Position numbers and translations under genes: made by a program
The notes under the pieces: generated by a model
Seen by the model: the letters and a program-made list of their open reading frames with translations, nothing else
The model's database searches: none
What the model was told of the DNA's origin: nothing
Assembly: GCF_000234665.1 (NCBI RefSeq)
Contig: NC_018332.1
Coordinates: 615,755-679,754, forward strand
DNA: 64,000 nt
Origin: Leishmania mexicana MHOM/GT/2001/U1103
Lineage: Eukaryota > Euglenozoa > Kinetoplastea > Trypanosomatida > Trypanosomatidae
Reading direction: 5' to 3'
In this document: positions 40,326 to 49,900 of the stretch, piece after piece
Position numbering within the stretch: the stretch's first letter is position 1
How the letters are laid out: the number at the start of each line of letters is the position of its first letter

Positions 40326-42095
40326 TCAGCACACGCGGTCAAAGCGGGCAACGTAGAAGCCGTTCGTCGCGTCCGTCGCCGGATCGCAGCGGATGGTGAA
40401 GCGCAGCGGGTGCTCCTCGCCCTCCCTCTCCACACCACGCGTCTTCCACGTGTTGGGCATAACGTTACTCAGTCTCCACCCACGCGCCTTTACCCGCTCG
40501 TCATCCAGCACCTGCCGCACAACCTCCTCGTTCTCCTCCTCATGCACGGAGCAGGTGGAGTAGACGACGGTTCGGCAGTTGTCGAAGGAGAGAAGGGAGT
40601 GCGCCAGGAGCTTGCGCTGCAGGCGCGCCAGCTTCTTGACCCGCTCTTCCTTCTTTGAGAATTCGTTGCCCTGTGCTGCAGGGTTGATGGCGCCGCTGTT
40701 GGTGCTCTCCTCGTGGTCGCCGCCGTTCAGCTGCCCCTCCTCCGCCGCCGCTTTACGGTCCGCATCCCCGTGATGGCTGCCGCGCCGGCTGCCATGAAGA
40801 GAGGAAACTTTGCCGTCAGCCTGCTGTGCCTTATCCTTGCACTGCTGCTGCGTCTGCTGCTCGTGGTGGTGGTGCTGAAGAGCCACGTCGACGCGCGTCA
40901 TGACACCGCTGGCGCTGCAGCTGGGGTCGAGCAGGATGCCCTCTGTCGCTGCGCGGTCGTCGGAAGAGAGCTGGAAAAAGTCCATGTTCACGACATTGAC
41001 GTAGTCCGCCGCGCCGAGCGACGCCACCCGCTTGGACAGCAGCTCGGCACGCCGCTCATCACGCTCGGTCGCCATAATCTTAATATGTGGTGCACCGAGT
41101 GCAGCGAGCTGCGTTGTTTTGTTGCCCGGTGCGGCACAGGCGTCGATAACGTACTCCAGCGGCTTGCGCGCCGCCGCATCCGTCTCGATGTCCCTCCCCG
41201 TTTCCCTCCCCAGCGCTGTACCACCCTTCGCCTTCTTGCCGCCTTTCGTGCCGCTGGTCTTATCGCCTTCTATCACCTCAACAGGGACAGCGTCAAGCAG
41301 CACCGCTGCAGGAAGGCAGGAGGCGCGATCTTGCAGAATCAGCTGACCGCTGCGCACCGCCGGGTGCGCGTGCAGATCCGTGCCAGGTGGGAAAACCAGC
41401 ACATGCGGCACAACAGGGTCGTGCGTGAACTCGGGAAGCGGGCGGTGTGGCCGCGAAGACGCACGACGTGTGGCGCGCTTGTCACCCTTCTGCTGCTGTG
41501 GGTGAGAGCTAGCAGCGGCGTCGCCGTCACTGTCCTCGGCGTCACGGGCGCGCTTGCGCGCCTCTGCGGAGCGGCGCAGTCGACTCACCAGCTCCTCCAC
41601 CGAGAGTTTGAGAGTGTTGACACGAGCGTAGCGCGGCAGCTGCAGCGAATGGGATGAGGGCGCGTCGTCGCCGCTGCGTCTCTTCCCTCTCGCACCGCCC
41701 TCCGTCTCGGCTGCCACCTCATCTTCCAGCTTTTCATCGCTGCGCGGCGGGATGACGTGATGCTTGCACACCTTCCAGTACGCCTCACGCAGGTACGGGG
41801 CCGACTGCATTACGGCACGCGCGGTGCTGTCGTTGTGGGTGTTAACCCCCTTGCCGAGCACCACGTCGTAGGCCATGCACATCGCAAACTCGTGGTTCGC
41901 CTGCGGGTAGTACTGGAAGAACTCCGCCACCTCCAGCACGTCCTCGAGCAGCTCGTAGTGGCGCAGCGTCTCGCACACGACAGCATAGGTCTGTTTCTTC
42001 TTCTGCATGTCCTTTCGCAGACACAGCGCCTTGGCCGTGCCATTGCCCTCGCGCACGATGCCGACAATCTCAGCCGCCTGACGGTACACGTCCAT
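40326..42095 (-). CDS. NSUN5: NSUN5/Rcm1-like rRNA (cytosine-5) methyltransferase (589 aa)
   Basis: SAM-dependent RNA m5C methyltransferase of the Nop2/Sun family. The N-terminal helix MDVYRQAAEIVGIV and the Tyr/Cys-rich stretch after it match the NSUN5/Rcm1 N-terminal region. The SAM-binding motif DACAAPGNKTTQ lies at about 319-330, motif IV is DPSCSASG near 389-396, and the catalytic motif YSTCSVHEEENEEVV is near 510. The DPSCS form (rather than DAPCS) is typical of NSUN5. In yeast and mammals this enzyme methylates one cytosine of large-subunit rRNA, so nucleolar action on 25S/28S rRNA is the likely role. A His/Gln/Gly-rich disordered insert of roughly 70 residues separates motif IV from the catalytic cysteine region, and a Lys/Gly insert precedes the SAM motif. 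Confidence 0.93.
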   Translation of the reverse strand: MDVYRQAAEIVGIVREGNGTAKALCLRKDMQKKKQTYAVVCETLRHYELLEDVLEVAEFFQYYPQANHEFAMCMAYDVVLGKGVNTHNDSTARAVMQSAPYLREAYWKVCKHHVIPPRSDEKLEDEVAAETEGGARGKRRSGDDAPSSHSLQLPRYARVNTLKLSVEELVSRLRRSAEARKRARDAEDSDGDAAASSHPQQQKGDKRATRRASSRPHRPLPEFTHDPVVPHVLVFPPGTDLHAHPAVRSGQLILQDRASCLPAAVLLDAVPVEVIEGDKTSGTKGGKKAKGGTALGRETGRDIETDAAARKPLEYVIDACAAPGNKTTQLAALGAPHIKIMATERDERRAELLSKRVASLGAADYVNVVNMDFFQLSSDDRAATEGILLDPSCSASGVMTRVDVALQHHHHEQQTQQQCKDKAQQADGKVSSLHGSRRGSHHGDADRKAAAEEGQLNGGDHEESTNSGAINPAAQGNEFSKKEERVKKLARLQRKLLAHSLLSFDNCRTVVYSTCSVHEEENEEVVRQVLDDERVKARGWRLSNVMPNTWKTRGVEREGEEHPLRFTIRCDPATDATNGFYVARFDRVC

Positions 42096-42886
42096 TTTGT
42101 GCGCCTCTGTCTATTACGCCGTCTGCAAGCAGGCGTCTGGGTCTGTGATCGAGGAGAGGCGAGAGAGACCTGGTATGCGCCTCGCCGGAAGAGCGACTAG
42201 GGGAAGGGCACAACACCTTTCCGCGTGTGTGGGTGTGTGGGGGGAAGGGAGGGGAGGGGGTCGGGTAGGAGTGAAGGCCGGCAGAGGTCGGGAAGAAAAA
42301 GGAGAAGCCCGGGAGGCGGTGGGCGGGTGTGGCGGACGGTGGCGAGGGAAGAAGAGTGCCGTCTAAGTGGCCTGGGATGATGAGAGAAACATGCGACAGC
42401 ACCATGCGCCACCCCTTCCCACGCCAGTCGAGGATGGCGCCCAGGATGAGGAATGTCTTCTCACCCCTGCTGCGACGCTGACATGCCCGAGTACTGCTCA
42501 GACAAGATGATGGAGAAGGCAGAGTGGCACTCCCACCGCAACATCGATGATGATGCACCTCGGACGGAAGACCTCTGCTAGACTCCCTCCCTCCTCTGCG
42601 AGTGCAAGGTGCACGGTCTCTTTTCCCTCTCTTCACTATGCAGGCTTCGCAGGCATCTATGGGCATCACGGGTATACATATACATGTATGTGTGCGCGTG
42701 TTCATGTCTACATCTACACATCTGCACAAGGGTTTGTGTCCTGGGAAACATGGAGGGGGTAACTTTGTTGCGGAAGATGCAGCGCACCGCGGATAGCAGC
42801 CCATGCCTCCCTCACAGTATCACTTCTTCGGGAATGTGCCACCACGGCAGCAGCGCCGTGGCCGCCCCTTTCCTTCTCGCCCTCCC
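42096..42886. other. Intergenic spacer between the methyltransferase-like gene and NSUN5-like gene
   Basis: About 0.8 kb, the shortest spacer here. On the minus strand a C/T run (plus GAGGAGAGGCGAGAGAGACC, about 42150-42169) followed by several AGs probably supplies the NSUN5-like acceptor. No gene is seen. Confidence 0.7.
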
Positions 42887-45640
42887 TCAAAAGTAGTGCT
42901 CCCACACGCGCAGATCAACGTCGATGGAACAGGCCGTTGACGGTGTGGTGCTGGCTGGTTGTGCACGACGGCCGCTTGGCACCTTGGTTGGGGGGACGAC
43001 GACGCGGCGGCACGACTTCAGACATCCCGCATCAAACCGAAACGTCGGCGTCACCGGCGGGGACGGAGGAGACGTGCAGGAGAGGGAGGAGGCGTCAGCG
43101 GTGGCGCTGGCGGCGGCGGCAGCGGAAGCGGATACCTTGTCTCGCCCAGCTCCATCGCCGCCACCGGTCACGCTTGATGTCGAGCTGCCGGCCATATGGA
43201 AGGCCTCATTGAGGGCCGTCGCCAGCAGCTGCATCTGCCGAACTGTGAACCGGCCCCGCTTCTCGGTCAGCATCGGCGCACAAACAGTGCTGCTTGCTGG
43301 CCTTTCGGCGGCTCCAGGTGCCCTGTCCCCTGCCTTGTCACGCGCGACGCACACCACCACCGTCTGTGTATGTCCGGCCACCCGCAGCGCCTGCACAGTC
43401 GAAAAACCGCAGCCGAGGAAGTCACGGCGCAAGTTCTCCACGGTTGGTAGCACATGCGCATTCACCAGCAGTACACCACCAGGCCGCAGCCGCCGCGCGC
43501 AGAGCTCGACAAGCGTGGCCTCGTGCATCATGTGTTCCCTATCCGGGTCGTAGCAGTCAAGGAAGATCATGCTGTACTGCGATGATGGAGGCGCGTCGTC
43601 GACAGCTGGCGAGCTTGCAGTTTCTTTCGTTGATGAAGATGTCCGTGACCGCGCCGCGAACCTCGGGCAAGTCTCTTGCTGGGGTGAAGACGGAGCAACA
43701 GGATATGCAGCAGCGTGAGCAGCGTGGGATCCTCGATGCCGGGCAACGGCATCCTGGGCCGCTGTCGAAGTAATGGGAGAGGAAGCGCTGGCTCGCAGAT
43801 AGGCGTAGGCATCTTGCAGAAAGCAAACATACTCGTCCCTGTCTTGCTGCGCCTGCAGCGGTGCTTCTACCGCGGTGCCTGATCCACGAGGCAAACTTGG
43901 CGCACACGTAGCGCATTTTGTGGTGCTAAGAGGCTTTGCAGACGGCGGCCCAGCCAACCTCTCCAACACTACTGGCGCTTGTTGACGCATCGCCCTGAAT
44001 GCGGCTGGTGTGGCGCTCTTGCGGTGGATCAGGCCCGCTGCCCGCTGCATCGCTGCGGGGCACACGAGCGAAGCAGCAGGCGCAGTTTCCAACATCTCTT
44101 CGGAGCTGAGAGGCGAGGCGCCTTTCTTGTGCGAAGCAGATGTCCGTTTCAATGCGTCGCACGACGGCGCGGCGTCGAGGTCCTCTCTCCAGTCGTCCGC
44201 CGCGTTGATCACCGGGAACTGTCCGTGCTCACAGCACGCCTGCAATACCGCCGGCTCCACCTCCACGACGTGCAGCGGCACCGCGGCAGGCAGCAGCGCA
44301 TCTAAGCACTGCCCCAGCACATTGCCGCCGAGGCCAAGAATCAAGACTGCGTCGTGTGATGTGTGAGGCAGCAACTCGACCAATGGCGAGGGGTGCATCT
44401 CTCCACCTGCCCCCGGCGTAGGCAACAACGAGATGGGTGCTGTCGAAGATTCGGATGTGTGCGATGCACCCCACTCCTCGGACTTTTTCTCCAGAGCAGT
44501 GTCACTTCGACTGCCGCGCGATGGCAACACGACTGCATGGCCGTTTTCAGCTGCGGCGCTGCCGCCCTTGCAAGTGCCTCCATGCGATAGCACGCTTTCC
44601 CACGTCCGTGAGCTCGCATGCCACGCAGCGTACACCAACAGGCCAAAGTGCACCATGTGTCGCGGGTAGCACTCCAGTGCCATCTGCCAGCCGGGCTGCA
44701 AGACTGACTGCAGAGCAAAGGACGCAGGACGCACGTTGCTAACCACGTCGCTGTTCACAATGCTCATGCTGTGTAGTCGGAGCATCTGTGTCGCAGGTGG
44801 CGGGGACCCGGCAGAGGTGCGCGGGCGGGTGCCGCCTGAGTGAGAACGACCCCGCGGCTTGCGAGAGCGAATCGTTTTTGCCCTTGCGGTGGTCAAGAGC
44901 GGCGCTGGTGGAGCGGTCACGACCGCTGTTGAGCCGTCAAGCGCGCCGGTGAGTCGCTGCAGCAGGGGACGCAGACCCAGTGGTCGGTGTGAAGAGAAAA
45001 CCAGACGTCGCGAAGAGGAGTGTGGTTTATTGGCGACCTGGGAGTCACGGGAATCGATCACGCCGCTGTGCCGCCGCAACGCTAGCGAACCGTTTACCCT
45101 CGAGTTGCCCTGCATGTGTGCCTCCACCACAGGCGACGCCAGTGAGGACGCTGTTACAGCTGTTTTCGTCGCAACGCACTCAACTTCAAGCACCGATTCA
45201 GCCCACAGTACCACATAGCCTTCGAGCACCCAGCAGGGGTATGCGCATGTGACGTTTGTGGTGCAGCGGCGGCACGTGACCGTGTATGGCTCGGCTCCAG
45301 CCCCACTGTGGGTCGACGGCACCGTTGCGGTTGCCGCCGCGAACTCTTCCAGGCCCTTTTGCAGCTCCTCCACGAGGCTCACGCGTCTGCGCTTGTGTTG
45401 AGGCTGAGATAGCCCAGCGCTGGATGCCGCAACTCCCGCCACTGAATTCGCGGCTGCCGGTGTGCCGTCATCAGCAGCGCCAACGAGGGCAGGTGAAAAC
45501 TCGCGGTAGAGGTAGTCCACCGAGCGCTCCGTTCCACCCCTGCATAGACGGTGATACAGGGCCGTGTAGGGAAAGTACGTGCGAATCTCCGCTTCAATAG
45601 CCGCGTTCGCCAGCGCCAGGAAGGCTGTATCACTGACCAT
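42887..45640 (-). CDS. Spermidine-synthase-like / METTL13-like methyltransferase, function unknown (917 aa)
   Basis: A Rossmann-fold SAM-binding region starts near 430: AVLILGLGGNVLGQCLDALL, then PLHVVEVEPAVLQAC with the acidic residue at the end of strand 2. Near 688 follows SMIFLDCYDPDRE, then LRPGGVLLVNAHVLPTVENL. This order is that of spermidine-synthase-like methyltransferases such as the C-terminal domain of METTL13. The N-terminal 60 residues form a compact helical region, and residues about 120-165 hold CRRCTTNVTCAYPCWVLEGY, a cysteine-rich strand-rich segment. About 170-310 and 475-680 are disordered inserts. Neither substrate nor partner can be inferred. It sits just upstream (in transcription) of the NSUN5-like gene, but the two families are distinct. 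A C/T tract with AG lies immediately before the start. Confidence 0.85.
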   Translation of the reverse strand: MVSDTAFLALANAAIEAEIRTYFPYTALYHRLCRGGTERSVDYLYREFSPALVGAADDGTPAAANSVAGVAASSAGLSQPQHKRRRVSLVEELQKGLEEFAAATATVPSTHSGAGAEPYTVTCRRCTTNVTCAYPCWVLEGYVVLWAESVLEVECVATKTAVTASSLASPVVEAHMQGNSRVNGSLALRRHSGVIDSRDSQVANKPHSSSRRLVFSSHRPLGLRPLLQRLTGALDGSTAVVTAPPAPLLTTARAKTIRSRKPRGRSHSGGTRPRTSAGSPPPATQMLRLHSMSIVNSDVVSNVRPASFALQSVLQPGWQMALECYPRHMVHFGLLVYAAWHASSRTWESVLSHGGTCKGGSAAAENGHAVVLPSRGSRSDTALEKKSEEWGASHTSESSTAPISLLPTPGAGGEMHPSPLVELLPHTSHDAVLILGLGGNVLGQCLDALLPAAVPLHVVEVEPAVLQACCEHGQFPVINAADDWREDLDAAPSCDALKRTSASHKKGASPLSSEEMLETAPAASLVCPAAMQRAAGLIHRKSATPAAFRAMRQQAPVVLERLAGPPSAKPLSTTKCATCAPSLPRGSGTAVEAPLQAQQDRDEYVCFLQDAYAYLRASASSPITSTAAQDAVARHRGSHAAHAAAYPVAPSSPQQETCPRFAARSRTSSSTKETASSPAVDDAPPSSQYSMIFLDCYDPDREHMMHEATLVELCARRLRPGGVLLVNAHVLPTVENLRRDFLGCGFSTVQALRVAGHTQTVVVCVARDKAGDRAPGAAERPASSTVCAPMLTEKRGRFTVRQMQLLATALNEAFHMAGSSTSSVTGGGDGAGRDKVSASAAAAASATADASSLSCTSPPSPPVTPTFRFDAGCLKSCRRVVVPPTKVPSGRRAQPASTTPSTACSIDVDLRVWEHYF

Positions 45641-46926
45641 TTTCTAAGGGGAGAGGCACACAAGCCAGCCCGTTGTGTGTCCACGCGTGCACCTCGCGCA
45701 GTGTGTCTCGCTTTCTTTGCAAGCCAAGACTACAGGGCAATCTGCGCGCGTGTGGCTGCGCGTATGCCCTGGTGCAGCAGATGTCCTCTGCAGATGGAGC
45801 ATCCAAAGTGGGAAGCGAAGGAAGCGTGTGTAGGGGGGGAGTACACACGCACCATACACACACACGGCGGGGAAAGGTGGAGGTGTGGTGGGGAGGTGCA
45901 CAGCGAAGGAAGATGAAAGACAGCGCGAATGGAGAGATTCGAGAAAGACCATCAAGCGTGGCGCGGGAAAGCATCTTTGTAGTTGCCCCCTCCCCCTCTC
46001 CCTCTACCCCAACCCACCAAATGGAGGGTGGCGAGGTCGTCGCACAGACGGAGAAGGTTGTGCGCACGGTGCTACCGCCATCACGGGCGCATTAGGAGCA
46101 CCGCTGCATTCCTTTGTGTGTGTGTGTATATGTGCTTCTCTCTCTGCAGACAAAGGCGGGCACAGGTCCAACCGAGGGGCGACGACCTACGACACAGAGA
46201 AAATAAGCTCGACACCGCGCCAGAGAGCGGGGGGGAAGCGGAAAAGCAAGGAAAGGAGTACAAGCACACAAGGCACACCAGATCATGCATAGGCATGTGT
46301 GTACACGGCAGAAGAACAGAACAGCGGGCGGGGGGAGGGGGCGGGCGACAAAAATGAAGGGAAGAGTGGAGAGTGGTGAGACACAGGGACGTCCGGCGTT
46401 GGAAAGCCTTGCAAGAAGCGCTGCCGACTGCCCGGGCCACTGCTCCGCCCCGCCACTGCCCCCTCCCCTTCCCTCGCCATCCTCCCCGGCAGACACGAGG
46501 AGTCGGCATGAGGCCATCTTGCTTCCACTTTCGCACTCTCCCGCAGCATGGCCCCCTCGGTGTGGTTACGCGTGTTCGTTGCGTTGTTCATCGAAAAGCA
46601 GCGTGCCCATACAGAACAGAAACAGACGCACACAACGGCGGAAAGCAGATACGGCATCCCAGTCACACCACACGCGCGCGCGCTCTCGCGAGCTCCCCCA
46701 TCAGCATGGGCCATGGAATGCTGAAAAAGCGGGAGGAAGGCAACAGAAGGGCGGCAGGTGGTGGCGACCGTGTCCTCTTGTCAGTGAAGGAGACGTGCAA
46801 TGCGGGGGAAGCGTCGAGGTCACGCTTGCAGAGGGATGGCAGCGGCAGCGGCAACACATACCGGTAAACCAGAAAAAGTGCACCCACACGCACACACCAC
46901 TCTCGTCCCTTCGTTTTCGTCTCTCT
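45641..46926. other. Intergenic spacer between VPS15 and the methyltransferase-like gene
   Basis: About 1.3 kb with no supported gene. A minus-strand tract CCTCTCCCCTTAG ends at 45645-45644, immediately before the ATG at 45640, and would leave a 3-nt leader. The rest is low-complexity spacer and the VPS15 3' UTR. Confidence 0.7.
45644..45656 (-). promoter_or_regulatory. Putative trans-splice acceptor very close to a start codon
   Basis: Minus-strand C/T tract CCTCTCCCCTT followed by AG at 45645-45644, leaving only AAA before the ATG at 45640. If used, this is an extremely short leader; an upstream AG would be the alternative. Confidence 0.45.
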
Positions 46927-49900
46927 TCAAAGACTTCCAGGGTCGTTGTCCCACAGCGTCAGCGTGCCGTCGCGGGATCCGGAGAGCAGATAGCATGGCT
47001 CCCCTCCTCCACCGCTGCCACTGTTGCTGAGGCCCCAAGACGCAGAGGATGTGGTGGTCGTGCGCACAGCACACAAGGCGAGGATCGCGTCCGGGGCGTG
47101 TCGCGGAAGAGCGCAGCCGCCGTGGTGGATGTCGCCGCCTTCGCGCACGGTGAGGGAAGCAAGACTCTTGCCGCCGTTCCTGCTCGGTGGGGCAACTGTG
47201 TCGCCACGCACAGCATTCGCTGTAAGCGCCCGCTCCGCGGCACTGGTGCGCACCACGGTGTATGGCGGGGATCGGTACGGCGCGCACACCAGAGTGTGTG
47301 ACGTCTCTGGGCGGTCGGTCGACCAGCTCCGAATATACCCGTCCTCGCTGCCGGTGAAGACGCAGCCGTGTGTCGGCTGCGTCAGCATCGTGCGTATGGC
47401 ACCGCTACCGTTGCGATAGCACTGAAACGCAGGCCAGTAGCTGGCGCTCTGGAGGAGGAGGCGGTACACCGTGCCCCCGGTAGTGCCGAGAAGCAAACTC
47501 GGCCCCGCCGCAAGCTCCGGCTCCCACGACGATGGACGGCAGCTCTGACATAGCGCAGACAAGGGATCCACGCACGCCGTCGTGATGGACACCCGCCTGG
47601 AAGCAAGAGCCGACGCGGACGGTAGCCCTGCCTCGTCATCAACAACGGCAACCCGCTGCGCGCAAAGCTGATAACGCAAGTCGTATAGGCACACGGTGCC
47701 GCCGTAGGTGCCGACGGCTGCGGCGCACGCCATGTCGCCCGTGTAGAGCGGGCACATGCAGCTCGGTGGGCCGTCGAGTGGATTGAGTCGGGTGTGCCAC
47801 ACTGAGGATGTCGAACCCACGGCTGGCTCCTCGTCGTCTGCACGGTCCCTGCCTCGGCACCGCGTGTCCACAACGTGAAGGCCGCCGGCCGCCGTCGTCA
47901 CAAGCAGTGATGCTCGATCCTGCAATGCCAGCCCCGTCAGCCCGCCCTCCAGAGTGCCACCGACAACGATGGATGACACCCACGCATTCTTCTCCACGTC
48001 CAGCACTCTCACCGCGCCATCGGTGCTCGCAAAGGCCACCAAGGAGCCGGAAGCCGAGGCGGGCGCGGAGACGAGCGCGAAGTCTCGCCGCTGACCTAGC
48101 GCACTGATCCACTGGCACGCCGTGTAGGTGTGCACCCCTGCACCAGACGCCGCCGCCGCGACTCGCTCCACCAAGCACAGCTCGCGCGCGTGAGCCGTGC
48201 TCGTGTGCGACGCGGCGACCTGCCACACAAAAGCTTCACCTCGTGCCCCAGCCGATATAACGATCCCGTTGGCTGACGGCGAAGGCGCTGCTGCGTAGAT
48301 GGCCCCCATGTGAGCGCTGACGGAGCTAAGTGCAGCGGCAGTGGGGCGCAACGCCGAGCAAGGTGCTGAGGAGGATGACGTCACCGCGGCGCCAGCCGCC
48401 GCCGCTGGTGAGGCCAGGGAGGGTGGTGTCACTCGGCCGTACAAGACGCGCCCAACACCGCCTTGAGGGCCGCACCGACTCACGCCCGAGGGCGGCGGCA
48501 GTGTGGCGGGCAGCGGCGATACGTCCCTGCTGTGCGGCGGAGTCGGGAGCTGGCACTCCTGTACCGGCAACGCCGCCGCGGCGACAGCGCCACTGCTCGC
48601 TGCCGTGGATGAGGCGACCACATGGGAGGAGGTCAGACTCGACAGAGGCGGCGACAGCGGCGCAGAAGAAGCTGGCAGGGTCAGCGACACAGAGCGACTT
48701 TCGAGCTGCATCCGCGCAACCTCTCGCGCGGTGGGCCGGTAGACAAGTGCCATGCCTTCCGAGTCACCGCCATCATCGGCGACAATGCACGTGTCGGTGG
48801 CGCTGCGGCTGTGCTGGGCGGTCGCTGCAGGCTCCGCGACGCTCGCCTCATGAGACGTCCTCGATCCGGGCGCAGATGACGACGAGGCCTCAGTCAACGG
48901 GAGCCCGTGCAAGAGCGCCGGTGCCGGCCCAGAAGCGTAAGAGTGCGTCACCGCCACAACCTCCGGCAAAACATCTTTGAAGGTGCCTCTGTTGCCTCCT
49001 TCGTCCTCGAAGCCCCGCCCCTGCCCTGGGCGATCCCGTCGCCCATCACCGCCGCCAGTGCCACGGTCCGGCACCTGATTTATCGGCTCATCATCCCCGA
49101 AGATATCCTCGTCTAGCAAGTATGCTGAGCCGGTGACGGACGCTCTGTCCCTCAATGGCGCGCTGCTGACGTAGCTGCACGATCTTGGCCCCGCCGTGCC
49201 CCCTAGGGACATGAACGGCATGGCTAGCTCAGCCCGGATGGCCGTGGCGGCGTAGCGGCGCAGGTGCGCCAGAGGCACCGGAAGCATCAGCAGCGGCCGA
49301 ACAGCGTACTCGAGATGCAGTGCAATGTCGCTCGCCGAGTAGGTCTGTGCTGCCGCCTCAACAACCCCGCACGCCGCCTCGCGCAGCCACAGACGGCTCT
49401 CCACCAGCATCGGCAGCGTCTGGTGGACAAGTGCCATCGTCTCCTCCAGCGGCAGTCTGCGGCTGCGCACCACAACTGCGAGGCTGTGCAGGGTTCTGTT
49501 GAGGCACACGTCGTCCGCGTGCCGCAGGCCTTCATCCACAAACAGCCGAAGCGTCTTTGTTGGCGGACGCTGGAGCAGGGCGTGCAGCAGGATGGCTTGT
49601 GAATAGAGCAGCCTCTGCACCCGCAGCGGCGCAGCCAGGGCCGTGGTGAGGAGAGGTATCAGGTCCTCTGTCACCCGCTCCTCACCCAGAAAGGCGGCGA
49701 CGGTGCTGGAAGACTGCTGCATGACCTCCACGACAACAGCGAGACATGGGTGGTTGTACAGTATCTGCAACATGCTCCAGCCGTTCGTCAGGAGACAGTG
49801 GAGCTGCGCGAGGTACTGCTGCGTGCCAGCAGCGCTGGCACCGTGCACGTCGCCAGCATTCTCTCCATCTGCATCGCTCATCTCGTTCGCCGAATTGCCA

